DNA of 53,813 nucleotides from Candidatus Bathyarchaeota archaeon (GTDB lineage: Archaea > Thermoproteota > Bathyarchaeia > Bathyarchaeales > Bathycorpusculaceae), in assembly GCA_029881805.1 (NCBI GenBank), contig JAOULW010000014.1:1-53813 (forward strand). The letters run 5' to 3'. Every line of letters starts with the position of its first letter. Positions within the stretch are counted from its first letter, which is position 1. The position numbers and the translations under genes are program-made. The notes below the pieces were generated by a model. The model saw only the letters and a list, made by a program, of their open reading frames with translations. It did no database searches and was not told the origin of the DNA. This document shows, in pieces, positions 7,923 to 17,428 of the stretch.

Positions 7923-8813
7923 TTGGAAAAAGAATTGCTCGTCTACATAGACGGGGAATACTATCCAAAGTCTAAGGCAAAAGTTTCAGTCTACGATCAT
8001 GGGCTTCTATATGGAGATGGAGTCTTTGAAGGAATTCGCGCATACAGCGGTATAGTATTCAAGCTGAAGGAACATGTTGACAGGCTTTATCGTTCAGCTC
8101 ACACGATAATGCTACAAATCCCAGTAACAAAAGAAGAAATGACAAAGATAGTGCTGGATACTCTGCGAAAAAACAACCTAAAAGACGCGTACATACGTCT
8201 AGTAGTCACAAGAGGCATAGGAGACCTTGGACTAAATCCTAAAAAATGTCCCAAAGCAACAATAATTGTGATAGCGGACACAATTTCGCTGCATAAAAGC
8301 GAAGCAAAAGAGAAGGGTGTTACGGCCATGCTTTCGTGGGTCAAAAGAGACCCTGTGGATGCTACAACACACGAGATAAAGTCACTCAACTACCTCAACA
8401 GCATACTAGCAAAAATTGAGGCGAACATAAGCAATGTTGACGAAGCCATATGCCTTGACAAGAATGGCTTCATCTGTGAAGGAGTAGCGGAAAACATGTT
8501 CATAGTGAAGAACAGAAGAATATTCACACCGCCAAGCTATACTGGTGCATTACCAGGTATTACAGCAGAAGCAGTAACTAAACTTGCCAGAAAGCTAGGA
8601 TACGAAGTCATAGAAAAGAACATAACGCCATACGAATTATTTAACGCGGAAGAAGTGTTCTTCACGGGGACAGCTGCAGAAGTTGTGCCAGTAAGAGAAA
8701 TAAACAAAAGACAAATAGGTAGCGGAAGTCCAGGTCCAATAACTAAACGTTTAATGGAAGAATTCCCAAAGTTGGTTCGGGACCCTAGCGAAGGAACGCC
8801 AATCTACCAGTGA
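7923..8813 (+). CDS. ilvE: Branched-chain amino acid aminotransferase
   Basis: A fold-type IV PLP aminotransferase of 296 residues that interconverts Val, Leu and Ile with their 2-oxoacids. Family landmarks are YDHGLLYGDGVFEGIR near residue 25, the PLP lysine in HEIKSLNYLNSILAK at about 157, EGVAENMFIV, LPGITAEAV (phosphate-binding loop) and FFTGTAAEVVPV. Start is TTG 7923 behind GGAGGG. It is followed convergently by a class I aminotransferase. A D-amino-acid aminotransferase or ADC lyase is less likely given the overall match to IlvE. Confidence 0.92.
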   Translation: MEKELLVYIDGEYYPKSKAKVSVYDHGLLYGDGVFEGIRAYSGIVFKLKEHVDRLYRSAHTIMLQIPVTKEEMTKIVLDTLRKNNLKDAYIRLVVTRGIGDLGLNPKKCPKATIIVIADTISLHKSEAKEKGVTAMLSWVKRDPVDATTHEIKSLNYLNSILAKIEANISNVDEAICLDKNGFICEGVAENMFIVKNRRIFTPPSYTGALPGITAEAVTKLARKLGYEVIEKNITPYELFNAEEVFFTGTAAEVVPVREINKRQIGSGSPGPITKRLMEEFPKLVRDPSEGTPIYQ

Positions 8814-8841
8814 AACTCGAAAAACTTTCCAAACTGCACTC

Positions 8842-10047
8842 TTATTTATTCTTTTTCATGAAAAGTTCAACTTCGTCTAAAGCTTGTTCGAGTATTTCAA
8901 GGGGTGGTAGAAAAACTCCTCTAACGTGTCCGGCGCCATATGTTGGGTCGAATCCTGATCCGTGAACGAATAGAACACCAGTTTCTTTTAATAGTTCTAA
9001 TGCAAATTCCATGTCTGTTTTCCACAGAGACCCAACTGCATTAATTCTGGGAAAAACATAGAACGCACCTTCTGGTCTTTTACAGCTTATCCCGTCAATT
9101 TCGTTCAATCTTTTCCAAGCGTAGTCTCTTCTTTGTCTAAGTCTTTCTACCATGTCTTCTATGTGATCTTGTGGTCCATTCAGAGCTGCTACTCCAGCCT
9201 TCTGGACAGGTGTATTCACGCAGAGCCTTATCCTAGCTTCTTTTTCTATGCATTGCTTCAATTCTTGCAGTCGGTTCTCTTTGTCGTGGAAATACAAGTA
9301 GCCAAGTCTCCATCCGGTCATCAAGTAGGCTTTTGAGAAACCATTCAATCCCACTATTGGAACATCTTCAGCCAAGTTAGCAGCGCTGAAAAATTTCTTC
9401 TCGTATATTATTTGATCATAAATCTCGTCTGATAAGACCGGAAGACCATACTCGCCTGCTATATCTAATATTTGCTTTACTGTTTTTTCTTCATAAACCG
9501 CGCCGCAAGGGTTGTTCGGATTGATAATGACGACTCCGCGAGTTTTCCCTGAAATTTTCTCTCTTAAGTCGTCAATATTCGGTTGCCAATAATTTTCTTC
9601 AACTGTTTCATAGGTTATTGGCTTTCCTCCAAAAAATTTTGCATAAGAGATATAAGGCGGATATGTTGGTCCTGGAAGAAGAATTTCATCTCCAACATCA
9701 ATGAGCGCAGCCATGACCATTTGTATACCTTCTGAAATTCCCGAGGTTATGATAACATTCTCAGGTGCAATGTCAATTTTGTTGACTCTCTTCTCCTTCT
9801 GGCCTATGGCCTGTCTAAGCTCGGGCAACCCTTCAGAAGGGGCATAAGAATTTGCACCTTCTTCAACAGCCTTCGCCAAAGCCACTTTGATATGCGGTGG
9901 TGTGTCAAAATCAAATGCAACAGGATCTCCTATGTTCAGAAAGCAAATCTTTTTGCCAGTTTTTGCGAGTTGTCTTGCGTGAACAATTACGTCACGAATG
10001 GCGTATTCAATACTACTTACTCTTTGTGTAATTTTTATGTTTTTCAA
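8842..10047 (-). CDS. Class I/II PLP-dependent aminotransferase (aspartate/alanine type)
   Basis: A fold-type I aminotransferase of 401 residues. The PLP-site features are INPNNPCGAVYE with the Asn, SDEIYDQIIY with the Asp and Tyr that hold the cofactor, and NGFSKAYLMTGWRLGYLYF with the Schiff-base lysine. The C-terminal substrate arginine is expected in the HVRGVFLPP region. It is closest in style to archaeal AspC/AlaA-like enzymes. The N-terminus (SSIEYAIRDVIVHARQLAKTG) is typical of the alanine-aminotransferase-like branch. Start appears to be TTG 10047. Substrate is not fixed by sequence. Confidence 0.88.
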   Translation of the reverse strand: MKNIKITQRVSSIEYAIRDVIVHARQLAKTGKKICFLNIGDPVAFDFDTPPHIKVALAKAVEEGANSYAPSEGLPELRQAIGQKEKRVNKIDIAPENVIITSGISEGIQMVMAALIDVGDEILLPGPTYPPYISYAKFFGGKPITYETVEENYWQPNIDDLREKISGKTRGVVIINPNNPCGAVYEEKTVKQILDIAGEYGLPVLSDEIYDQIIYEKKFFSAANLAEDVPIVGLNGFSKAYLMTGWRLGYLYFHDKENRLQELKQCIEKEARIRLCVNTPVQKAGVAALNGPQDHIEDMVERLRQRRDYAWKRLNEIDGISCKRPEGAFYVFPRINAVGSLWKTDMEFALELLKETGVLFVHGSGFDPTYGAGHVRGVFLPPLEILEQALDEVELFMKKNK

Positions 10048-10099
10048 GTCTTATCGCTTCTCAAGATTTAAGCTTCTTAGCTCAAAAGAGAGATAAAGG

Positions 10100-11809
10100 T
10101 TATGGAGGCAGTACATAGGTTCGTGATGTTTGGATGCCTTCTGACGTGTACACCGTGACTTTTATTTCGTTTGACGCTAGATATCGTTCATAGTCCGAAA
10201 TGCACAATATTGTGGTATTTTCACCCACTGTAATGGTGTATCCACTTGGAGCCAGCTTTGGGTATGTTAGAGTATTGTCAATTAAGTAGGTCTCATTGTA
10301 GGTTTCGATAATTATCTTTGTTATTGTTAGATTCTGAACTGAATTGACTGAATTTGAAACTGTGACGTTAACGTAAGGGATTGTTACATTAGTTTCTACA
10401 TTGTGTAAGTCGCCAAAAACGAAGTTGTCATCCAGCAGTTTTAGCTGTACAGAGGGTAAAGTAACAGCTCTGGAAACATTTACCCCATCTTGTGTTTGTA
10501 CTTTAACAATAATGTTCTGTCCTCGTAAAGCTTTCCAATCAAATGTGCAGTTAAACATTGCCTGCATGCCATTAGTCAAAGTCGCAGATGGTGGATCCAT
10601 GCTTGTTACGTTATTTTCAAGTAGTATCATTGTTATGTTAATTTCGTTCAGAGAGCATGGCATGTTTGTCACATTAACTAAAAAGTACTCCGTATAATCC
10701 AAGTCAAATTTTACATCAGTTATATTCCAAACAATTGACGGAGGTGTTACAGCAGTATAGGCGGGTGAAATGATACCTTGTAGTGTATAAATTTCAACCG
10801 TTATAATTTCTCCACGATATATGCTCCAATCCCAGAGGCACTTAATAACTACAGACTGATTCCTCAGAAGAGTTATTGGTACTGCGCTTATGTTTGAGGG
10901 ATAAACTGTGCTAAGTGTAATTGGTAGGTCGTCTCTCAAAGTGAGATTTATTTTATTTAATGTGGCATCCGATGTTGATTCTTCCGTGCTGATAACAGTC
11001 AAATTGAAATAAGATGTTTCTGTGTAATCAAATCTTATATTGCCTATATAGAGAAACACACCTGGGAGCACATCTGTTGTATAACTTGCCTCGTAACCTT
11101 CTTCCGTTCTTACATTAATGGTGACATCTCCCCCCATCAGATTCTGCCAATCTCGTTCACATCGAAAGTTCCGATGCTGGCCAGGTGGCAAAACGTATGG
11201 AAACGCTGGAGTAGTATTCATTGCAAAGCCAAATATTGACACTTCTAATAATGTGAGATTTATGACAGATTCTCCAGAGTTTTCTATTGTTAAGTTAAAA
11301 TATTCTATGGTTGTTGAAATGTCAAAGTCAGGTGTTAGTTTCATCTCCACTTTTGGAAGAGTTACTTTTGGTGTTGTATACGAATAGTTTTTTGTCGCTG
11401 CGTCGACAGGTATCGGCTCTACAATCACTGTTTCTCCGGCGAGATTGCCCCAGTTCTGTTCACATTTAAAAGCCTGCTCAGTTCCTCTCTTGACCACAAA
11501 TGGAATGGTAGGATCTGCTGTTGTAATATTATAGACATCGGTTTTTTCATCCACACTTAAGCGGATTGCTGATATATTCGCGTCTGAAACCGAATTAGAG
11601 GGATTGAGAATCGTCACATTAAAATATGTGGCGTTATGAGCAGGAAAAACTGCGTCCTTTACTACAAGGAGTGTTGTGCCCTCGGGCATGTTGTAGTAAT
11701 TTGCCATTACCCACAGGTATGAAATCAATGCTCCAAAAACTATTGAGCACAGTATTAATATGATCATTATAAAGGTTGAAACAGCCTTTCTATCAATCTG
11801 CACATACAT
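10100..11809 (-). CDS. Membrane-anchored surface protein with five tandem beta repeats
   Basis: A 569-residue protein with one N-terminal membrane segment (about 12-36) and a long extracytoplasmic region crowded with Asn-X-Ser/Thr sites. The outer part is five repeats of roughly 95-118 residues. Each has an opening strand (YFNLTI-like), a run of Asn/Ser/Thr, then a Cys followed by a Trp or Tyr motif: KCEQNW (C116), RCERDW (C217), KCLWDW (C324), NCTFDW (C421), LCISDY (C536). Each closes with a strand such as ITVEIYTLQG and a proline (LP or PP) at the repeat border. I do not recognise the family. An immunoglobulin-like or CARDB-like stacked beta architecture is an inference. The opening (RKAVSTFIMIILILCSIVFGALI) hints at an archaeal secreted or pilin-like export route. 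Confidence 0.7.
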   Translation of the reverse strand: MYVQIDRKAVSTFIMIILILCSIVFGALISYLWVMANYYNMPEGTTLLVVKDAVFPAHNATYFNVTILNPSNSVSDANISAIRLSVDEKTDVYNITTADPTIPFVVKRGTEQAFKCEQNWGNLAGETVIVEPIPVDAATKNYSYTTPKVTLPKVEMKLTPDFDISTTIEYFNLTIENSGESVINLTLLEVSIFGFAMNTTPAFPYVLPPGQHRNFRCERDWQNLMGGDVTINVRTEEGYEASYTTDVLPGVFLYIGNIRFDYTETSYFNLTVISTEESTSDATLNKINLTLRDDLPITLSTVYPSNISAVPITLLRNQSVVIKCLWDWSIYRGEIITVEIYTLQGIISPAYTAVTPPSIVWNITDVKFDLDYTEYFLVNVTNMPCSLNEINITMILLENNVTSMDPPSATLTNGMQAMFNCTFDWKALRGQNIIVKVQTQDGVNVSRAVTLPSVQLKLLDDNFVFGDLHNVETNVTIPYVNVTVSNSVNSVQNLTITKIIIETYNETYLIDNTLTYPKLAPSGYTITVGENTTILCISDYERYLASNEIKVTVYTSEGIQTSRTYVLPP

Positions 11810-11921
11810 AGTGTTTCACCCAAAGCAATATGGTATTTGCTCTATTTCATATTTCGTAGAAATAGATAAGTGTTCTCTTAGAAGATTCGTCAAAGCATAA
11901 GTATGCCAGAAACAACTAAGC

Positions 11922-11929
11922 TTTATAAT
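11922..11929 (+). promoter_or_regulatory. TATA box for the flavoenzyme/AOR pair
   Basis: TTTATAAT lies about 45 bases before the ATG at 11971. Transcription would start near 11950, leaving a short leader. This is a visual match to an archaeal TATA element only. Confidence 0.4.
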
Positions 11930-11970
11930 AGTAATAATATTTCTCTCTATACTTCTGTTGACGTAGTGGA

Positions 11971-13263
11971 ATGTGTATGGTTGAGTATGATGCAGTTATA
12001 GTTGGCGCAGGGGTTCTTGGTCTGGCGACGGCCTACCACCTCAAAAGCAGAAATCCTGAATCAAATGTTTTGGTTATCGACAAGTTTGGCGCTGCAGGTC
12101 AAGGTAGCACAGCTAAAAGTGCGGCGGCTTTCCGTTGCTTCTTTCACTCTCGTACAAATTTTGCCTTATCTGACTCTTCCGTAGAGTTCTATAAGCATAT
12201 ACAAAATGATTTGGAATTCGACTTGAAATTGCGGTGGACTGGTTACCTTTGGCTCTTTGATGAGGACGAATACTGCAAAATGCTTCCTGTTCTGAAGGAT
12301 CTAGCTAGTAAAGGTTTGCAATACGTGGAATACGAGGAAAGTGATTTGGTTAAGAAACTTGATATGCGCACTGATCTTACTGACGACGAGGAAGCACAAT
12401 TAATGGGCTTGAGGAATGTTCGCAAGGGAATATTGATCCCAAAAGCCGGTCTAATAGATGTTGACTCTCTTGTAAAATTCTATGAGTCAGAGTTTATGAA
12501 ACTTCGTGGCAAGATTCAGTATAACACTGAAGCCATGGAAGTAATTGTGGAATCACGGCAGCCTCTAGGTATACCCGGTGAGCCTTTTTTCTGGCAGGAT
12601 GCAACGGTTGCTGGAGTAAAAACTAATAGGGGCTTAGTGAAGGCTAAAAAAACGATAATAGTGGCTGGACCTTGGATTGCCAAATTGTTAGACTCTATTG
12701 GAGTCGAGTGTTTTATAAAGGCCAAGAAAAGGCAAGTTTTTTCTGTTAAGGCGAAAACCGAGGCTCTTAAAAAACTGCTTTTCACAAAAGAGTTCACAGA
12801 TGCTGGTTGTCTGCCATTTACAATTCCTCCTACACCTTCTGCGTACATTCGACCAGCACCTGAGGAAGACGCCTTGTGGTTGGCATACGCCGACGATTTT
12901 CCAAGAGCATTCAAGGCTGAAGACAATCCTGAACCTGAAGAGAACTTTTACAAATACGGCTTATACCAAGTTATAGTCAAGTATTTTCCACAATTCACTG
13001 GTTGTCAACCATTCTCAGCTTTTGCTGGTTTATATGAGATAAACACCATCGACCACCAGCCTTTGATTTTTGAAGAGAATGGAATCATGGTTGTCGGCGG
13101 TGCGAGTGGAAGCGGAATAATGAAGGCTGACGCTATAGGTAGAATTGCAGCAGCCCTTTACAAAGATGAGGAGTATGCGTTGCTCTATGGAGACAGAAAG
13201 TTTAAGGTCAGTGATTTGGGTTTGAAAGACAGAAATATTGAGCATGAAAAACTAGTAATTTAG
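11971..13263 (+). CDS. FAD-dependent oxidoreductase, DAO/sarcosine-oxidase type
   Basis: A 430-residue D-amino-acid-oxidase-superfamily flavoprotein. The N-terminal dinucleotide-binding motif is DAVIVGAGVLGLATAYHL, followed by the STAKSAAAFR segment seen in sarcosine and dimethylglycine-type oxidoreductases. The C-terminal FAD-binding region contains GLYEINTIDHQPLI and VVGGASGSGIMKADAIGR. The start is ATG 11971 or the ATG two codons later. It lies 71 bases upstream of an AOR on the same strand, so both may handle linked steps of amine or aldehyde oxidation. That link is inference; the substrate is unknown. Confidence 0.85.
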   Translation: MCMVEYDAVIVGAGVLGLATAYHLKSRNPESNVLVIDKFGAAGQGSTAKSAAAFRCFFHSRTNFALSDSSVEFYKHIQNDLEFDLKLRWTGYLWLFDEDEYCKMLPVLKDLASKGLQYVEYEESDLVKKLDMRTDLTDDEEAQLMGLRNVRKGILIPKAGLIDVDSLVKFYESEFMKLRGKIQYNTEAMEVIVESRQPLGIPGEPFFWQDATVAGVKTNRGLVKAKKTIIVAGPWIAKLLDSIGVECFIKAKKRQVFSVKAKTEALKKLLFTKEFTDAGCLPFTIPPTPSAYIRPAPEEDALWLAYADDFPRAFKAEDNPEPEENFYKYGLYQVIVKYFPQFTGCQPFSAFAGLYEINTIDHQPLIFEENGIMVVGGASGSGIMKADAIGRIAAALYKDEEYALLYGDRKFKVSDLGLKDRNIEHEKLVI

Positions 13264-13334
13264 CCTCTTGGCTCATTAGATTTATTTAGTCCAAAGTAAA
13301 AATATTCACGCAGTACCTTTGGGGATGACAAGTA

Positions 13335-15167
13335 GTGTTTGGTTGGAACGGTACTATTCTGCGAGTGAATTTGAGCAAAAGCAAGGTTGCAGCTATGCGT
13401 TACGAGGCAGATTTGGCCAAGAATTTTCTGGGAGGTAGAGGATTTGCCGTCAGAATACTGTGGGATGAACTTAAACCAAAAATCGATCCGTTGTCACCTG
13501 AAAACAAGCTTATCTTTGCTGCAGGGCCTTTGACTGGGTTTGCTTTGCCAAGCAGTGGCAAACTTGTTCTGGCAGCTAAGAGTCCACTGACAGGCGGCTA
13601 TGGAGATGGAAATGTTGGGACTCACGCTGCTGTTCAGATGCGTAAGGCTGGTTATGACGCTGTGATCGTGGAAGGCAAAGCCGATAAACCAATAGTCTTG
13701 CTTGTTCAAGACAAGATTGCCGAGTTTCTCGATGCTAAACATCTTTGGGGTTTAAGCTCATTTGAGACTGAGAAGAAATTGAGAGAGCTTTACGGACCTA
13801 TAGCTGGCATCCTCTGCATTGGTCAAGGCGGAGAAAATCTTGTCAAATTTGCGAACGTTGTCTGCCAAGAGGGACGTGCGGGCGGAAGACCTGGAATTGG
13901 TGCTGTCATGGGGTCTAAGAATTTGAAAGCTGTCGTCTTCATTGGTTCTGGCGAGCTGTCTGCGGCATACCCTAAAGAAATGAAGGAAATAGGTGCAGAA
14001 GGCTACAGAGAAGTTTTGACTAAGCCGAACTATGCGTTCTGGAAGAGACAGGGTACTATGATGACAATTGAATGGAGCCAAGAAAATGGCGTTCTTCCCG
14101 CATACAATTATCGTGAATGCGTTTTCGAAAAGGCAGAAGCCGTCGGCGGATTTGCCATGGAAAAGCTCAAAGTCCTTAATCGAGGATGCCCTCAGTGTAA
14201 CATGACCTGCGGCAATGTCATTAAGGGTTCTGACAGAAAAGCATCCGAACTCGACTATGAAAATGTTGCCATGTTAGGTCCAAACATTGGGTTGGGCGAT
14301 CTTAGACAGGTTGCGGCTCTTAATCGGGCTGCTGATGAATTCGGCTTGGATACAATTTCGTTGGGCAATGTAATTGGTTTTGCCATGGAAGCTTCTGAGA
14401 GAGGGCTGATACAGGAACAAGTTTCTTGGGGAAGGTTCAAGGAAACCAAGGCTTTGGTTGAGGCCATCGCTTACAGACGTGGTCTAGGTAACATGCTGGC
14501 TGAAGGTGTTCGCTCTGCAGCTGATAAAATCGGTGGAGCTTCAAACCGTTGGGCTATGCATGTGAAAGGCTTAGAGATTTCAGGTTATAATTGTCATGCG
14601 GCACCTGCAATGGCATTAGCCTATTCAACAAGCTCTATCGGAGCGCACCACAAGGATGCTTGGGTAATTTCTTGGGAAGTCAAAACTGGACGTGAAAGCT
14701 ATAGTGAAGAGAAAGTGGACAAGGTTATCGAGTTTCAGCGCATCCGTGGTGGAGTTTTCGAATCTTTAGGTGTTTGCAGGCTTCCCTGGATTGAGCTTGG
14801 CTTCGAACTTGAATGGTATACGAAGTTCATGCACGCAGCAACAGGCATGGAGAGGAATTGGAACGATTTGAATTTAATTGCCGACAGAGTGTTCAATCTG
14901 ACTCGTGTTTTCTGGGTGCGTGAATATGGCAAGAATTGGAGCAAAGAAATGGATGTTCCTCCCACAAGGTGGTTCGAAGAGCCACCGACCAAGGGCGCCT
15001 TAAAAGGTGTAAAGCTAGACAGAACAAAGTACGATGCTATTTTGCAACATTACTACAAGAAAAGAGGTTGGGATGAGCGAGGAATACCTACAAAGACAAC
15101 ACTGAAAAAACTTGGATTAGGCGAAGTCGCTAAACAGCTTGAAAAGCGCGTGGAAATTTCCGAGTAA
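13335..15167 (+). CDS. Aldehyde:ferredoxin oxidoreductase family tungstoenzyme
   Basis: A 610-residue AOR-family enzyme expected to oxidise aldehydes to acids at a tungsten (or molybdenum) bis-pterin and pass electrons to ferredoxin. The N-terminal domain has GWNGTILRVNLSKSKV, FLGGRGFAVRILWDEL and the GPLTGFALPSSGK pterin-binding loop. The [4Fe-4S] ligands follow the canonical spacing CPQCNMTC, and a distal Cys is in GVCRLPW. The start is GTG 13335. No ferredoxin gene is adjacent. The neighbour is a DAO-type flavoenzyme instead. Substrate class within AOR/FOR/GOR cannot be assigned from sequence alone. Confidence 0.92.
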   Translation: MFGWNGTILRVNLSKSKVAAMRYEADLAKNFLGGRGFAVRILWDELKPKIDPLSPENKLIFAAGPLTGFALPSSGKLVLAAKSPLTGGYGDGNVGTHAAVQMRKAGYDAVIVEGKADKPIVLLVQDKIAEFLDAKHLWGLSSFETEKKLRELYGPIAGILCIGQGGENLVKFANVVCQEGRAGGRPGIGAVMGSKNLKAVVFIGSGELSAAYPKEMKEIGAEGYREVLTKPNYAFWKRQGTMMTIEWSQENGVLPAYNYRECVFEKAEAVGGFAMEKLKVLNRGCPQCNMTCGNVIKGSDRKASELDYENVAMLGPNIGLGDLRQVAALNRAADEFGLDTISLGNVIGFAMEASERGLIQEQVSWGRFKETKALVEAIAYRRGLGNMLAEGVRSAADKIGGASNRWAMHVKGLEISGYNCHAAPAMALAYSTSSIGAHHKDAWVISWEVKTGRESYSEEKVDKVIEFQRIRGGVFESLGVCRLPWIELGFELEWYTKFMHAATGMERNWNDLNLIADRVFNLTRVFWVREYGKNWSKEMDVPPTRWFEEPPTKGALKGVKLDRTKYDAILQHYYKKRGWDERGIPTKTTLKKLGLGEVAKQLEKRVEISE

Positions 15168-15187
15168 ATATTCTCCTAAAAGGTCAG

Positions 15188-15613
15188 TTAGTCCTCAAGA
15201 GCAAGTTCTAACATAACACCATCATCTTTAAAACCTTGTTTTCGGTAGAATTCCACTGCCTCCTTGTATATCGTGTCAACGTGCATTTCCAAAGCTCCTT
15301 TTTTCTTAGCGTCAGCGATAGCTTTACCTAAGAGTTGAGAGCCGACTGCCTTTCCACGATGTTTTTCATCTACCAAAAGAAAAAGTACATGACAGCTCCA
15401 ATCTCCAAGCAGAATGTCTTGGAAAAATATCTGATGCAAGACTTCCACGGTCTTTCCATCCATCTCTGCAACTAGAACTTCCTGGTTTTTATCGTTTATT
15501 GCCGATTTTATTGCCGTGACCCTTTCGCGTTGCCAATTTGACCATTGAAGAATCATTTTTGCTATTTGTGAGATGTCATTCTCTTTTGCGAAACGTATTA
15601 TTCGCTTTTTCAT
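15188..15613 (-). CDS. GNAT-family N-acetyltransferase
   Basis: A 141-residue GNAT protein. The acetyl-CoA loop is DEKHRGKAVGSQLLGKAIADA, and the C-terminal half has the common VEFYRKQGFKDDG segment. It starts at ATG 15613 and is convergent with the upstream AOR. Possible substrates include protein N-termini, amino groups of small molecules or antibiotics; none can be chosen from sequence. It reads toward the AOR stop and is followed upstream by ProRS on the same strand. Confidence 0.85.
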   Translation of the reverse strand: MKKRIIRFAKENDISQIAKMILQWSNWQRERVTAIKSAINDKNQEVLVAEMDGKTVEVLHQIFFQDILLGDWSCHVLFLLVDEKHRGKAVGSQLLGKAIADAKKKGALEMHVDTIYKEAVEFYRKQGFKDDGVMLELALED

Positions 15614-15683
15614 TGGCTTAGAGTCTCGCTTCTTAACCTAAAATATTCTTTCAAGAAAAAAGGAGTGAGTGCTTGATCGCTTT

Positions 15684-17126
15684 TTAATATGCCTTGGCGA
15701 AGTAAACCACTTCTTTTGCTTCTTCTCCACAATATACACATTTTGAAAATATTTTCTCTTTTTCTAAGGGCACTGTCCTAATTGTTGCTCCGGTTTCATC
15801 CTTTATCTTTTCCTCACACGCAGAATTGGAGCACCAGCATGCTCTGATGAATCCTCCTTTCTTTCTGAAGATTTCCTTGAATTCATCGTAGGTTTCTACT
15901 GTCGCAATGCTTTCTTCCAAGGATTTCTTGGCTCTATTAAAAAGGTTGCTTTGGATTTCTTCGAGAAGTTTTGTCACTTCATTAACTACGTCATCTTCTT
16001 TCAAGGCAATTCTTTCGGACGTGTCCCGCCTGGCCAAGGTCACTTGTTTTTTCTTCACATCTCTTGGGCCAATCTCTATTCGTATAGGCACACCTTTTAG
16101 CTCCCACGCATTGAATTTCCAACCAGGAGTGTATTCAGCTCTATCATCAAGAACAACCGATATAGTGCTCTTCTGCAGTCTTTCATGAATTTCTCTAGCT
16201 CTTGATTGAATCACCTTTGCGTCAACGCCCTTGTAGGGTATGGGGATTATTACAACTTGTATGGGTGCGACTTTAGGGGGCAACATCAACCCCTTATCAT
16301 CACCGTGCAGCATAACCATAGCGCCTATCATCCGCGTTGAAAAACCCCATGAGGTTTGCCAGACATAACGTTCTTTTTCGTTCTTGTCGAGAAATTTTAT
16401 GTTGAAGACTTTTGAGAAATTTTGACCTAGCTGGTGCGATGTTCCCATCTGTAGTGCTTTTCCATCCGGCATCATTGCTTCTAGAGCTGTTGTGTACAGG
16501 GCACCGGCAAATTTTTCTCTTTCAGTTTTCTTTCCAATAAGAACAGGAACGGCTAAGTAGTTCTCAATTACGTCCTTGTATGCGTCTAGGATTTCCTTGA
16601 CTTCCTGGTCTGCTTCTTCCTTTGTTGCATGGGCCGTGTGGCCTTCTTGCCAGAGGAATTCTCTTGTTCGCAAGAAAAGTCTGGTTGACTCTGTTTCCCA
16701 TCTTACGACGCTGTTCCACTGATTCAATTTTATTGGCAGGTCTCTCCAACTTCGGATCCATTTAGCGTATGTTGAATACATTATTGTTTCGGACGTGGGT
16801 CTTATGGCAAGTTTCTCTTCCAGCTGGCTGTCTCCGCCAACTGTTACCCAAGCGACTTGTGGAATAAAACCTTGGAAGTGTTCTGCCTCTTTTTTCAGAA
16901 AGCTTTCCGGTATGAACATTGGGAAGTACACGTTTCTGTGGCCTGTCCTTTTTATCTTTGCGTTGAAGATTTCTTGGATTTTTTCCCAAATGGCATATGA
17001 GTGCTCTCGGAATATCATGCAGCCTTTCACTGGGGCATAATCAGCTAGTTCAGACTTTAAGATGACTTGCGTATACCATTCAGAAAAGTCTTCAGATTTT
17101 TTCACGGTTATTCCAATGTCAGACAT
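15684..17126 (-). CDS. proS: Prolyl-tRNA synthetase, archaeal/eukaryotic type
   Basis: Class II synthetase of 480 residues that charges tRNA-Pro. Motif 1 and 2 regions are visible (YFPMFIPESFLKKEAEHFQGF; NQWNSVVRWETE; LRTREFLWQEGHTAH), and motif 3 is in TSWGFSTRMIGAMVMLHGDD. There is no bacterial INS editing insertion. The C-terminal zinc-binding domain has CWCSNSACE and CVYCGEE, and the protein ends with the characteristic Tyr (YFAKAY). The ATG start at 17126 is clear. Length and architecture are normal. Confidence 0.96.
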   Translation of the reverse strand: MSDIGITVKKSEDFSEWYTQVILKSELADYAPVKGCMIFREHSYAIWEKIQEIFNAKIKRTGHRNVYFPMFIPESFLKKEAEHFQGFIPQVAWVTVGGDSQLEEKLAIRPTSETIMYSTYAKWIRSWRDLPIKLNQWNSVVRWETESTRLFLRTREFLWQEGHTAHATKEEADQEVKEILDAYKDVIENYLAVPVLIGKKTEREKFAGALYTTALEAMMPDGKALQMGTSHQLGQNFSKVFNIKFLDKNEKERYVWQTSWGFSTRMIGAMVMLHGDDKGLMLPPKVAPIQVVIIPIPYKGVDAKVIQSRAREIHERLQKSTISVVLDDRAEYTPGWKFNAWELKGVPIRIEIGPRDVKKKQVTLARRDTSERIALKEDDVVNEVTKLLEEIQSNLFNRAKKSLEESIATVETYDEFKEIFRKKGGFIRACWCSNSACEEKIKDETGATIRTVPLEKEKIFSKCVYCGEEAKEVVYFAKAY

Positions 17127-17428
17127 TTACATCTCTCCTTTGTTTTTGACTGCCAGAATATAATTCTAGTGGAGAACAAATCCTAATGTGGGCTGAGTAC
17201 TTCGAGAATTTAGTGACGTGGAACGTAATCGCCCATTTCAACCACTTCACAAAAGGATACAAATAGGGATTATTAAATGTTTTCACTACGTGGATCTACC
17301 GAATCTAGCTGTGGCAATCTCGCCAAAACAAGAGACTGCAAGCTTCGTAGACGTATCCGCGGTGTTCAAATGAGTCTCGCAGCAATCTGGAAAAAACGCA
17401 CAAATGTTTGCAGCTACCTCGGAGTTTA
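17127..17428. other. Intergenic stretch with possible gene relic
   Basis: About 300 bases lie between the 5' end of proS and the 3' end of the NAD-kinase-like gene. The plus strand holds two consecutive short frames that read like protein. One runs from ATG 17186 to TAG 17266 (26 residues, starting MWAEYFENLVTW). The other is open through about 17290-17370 in a different frame (VDLPNLAVAISPKQETAS) and ends at TGA 17371. Together they could be a frameshifted remnant. I do not recognise a family, and chance cannot be excluded. Confidence 0.25.
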
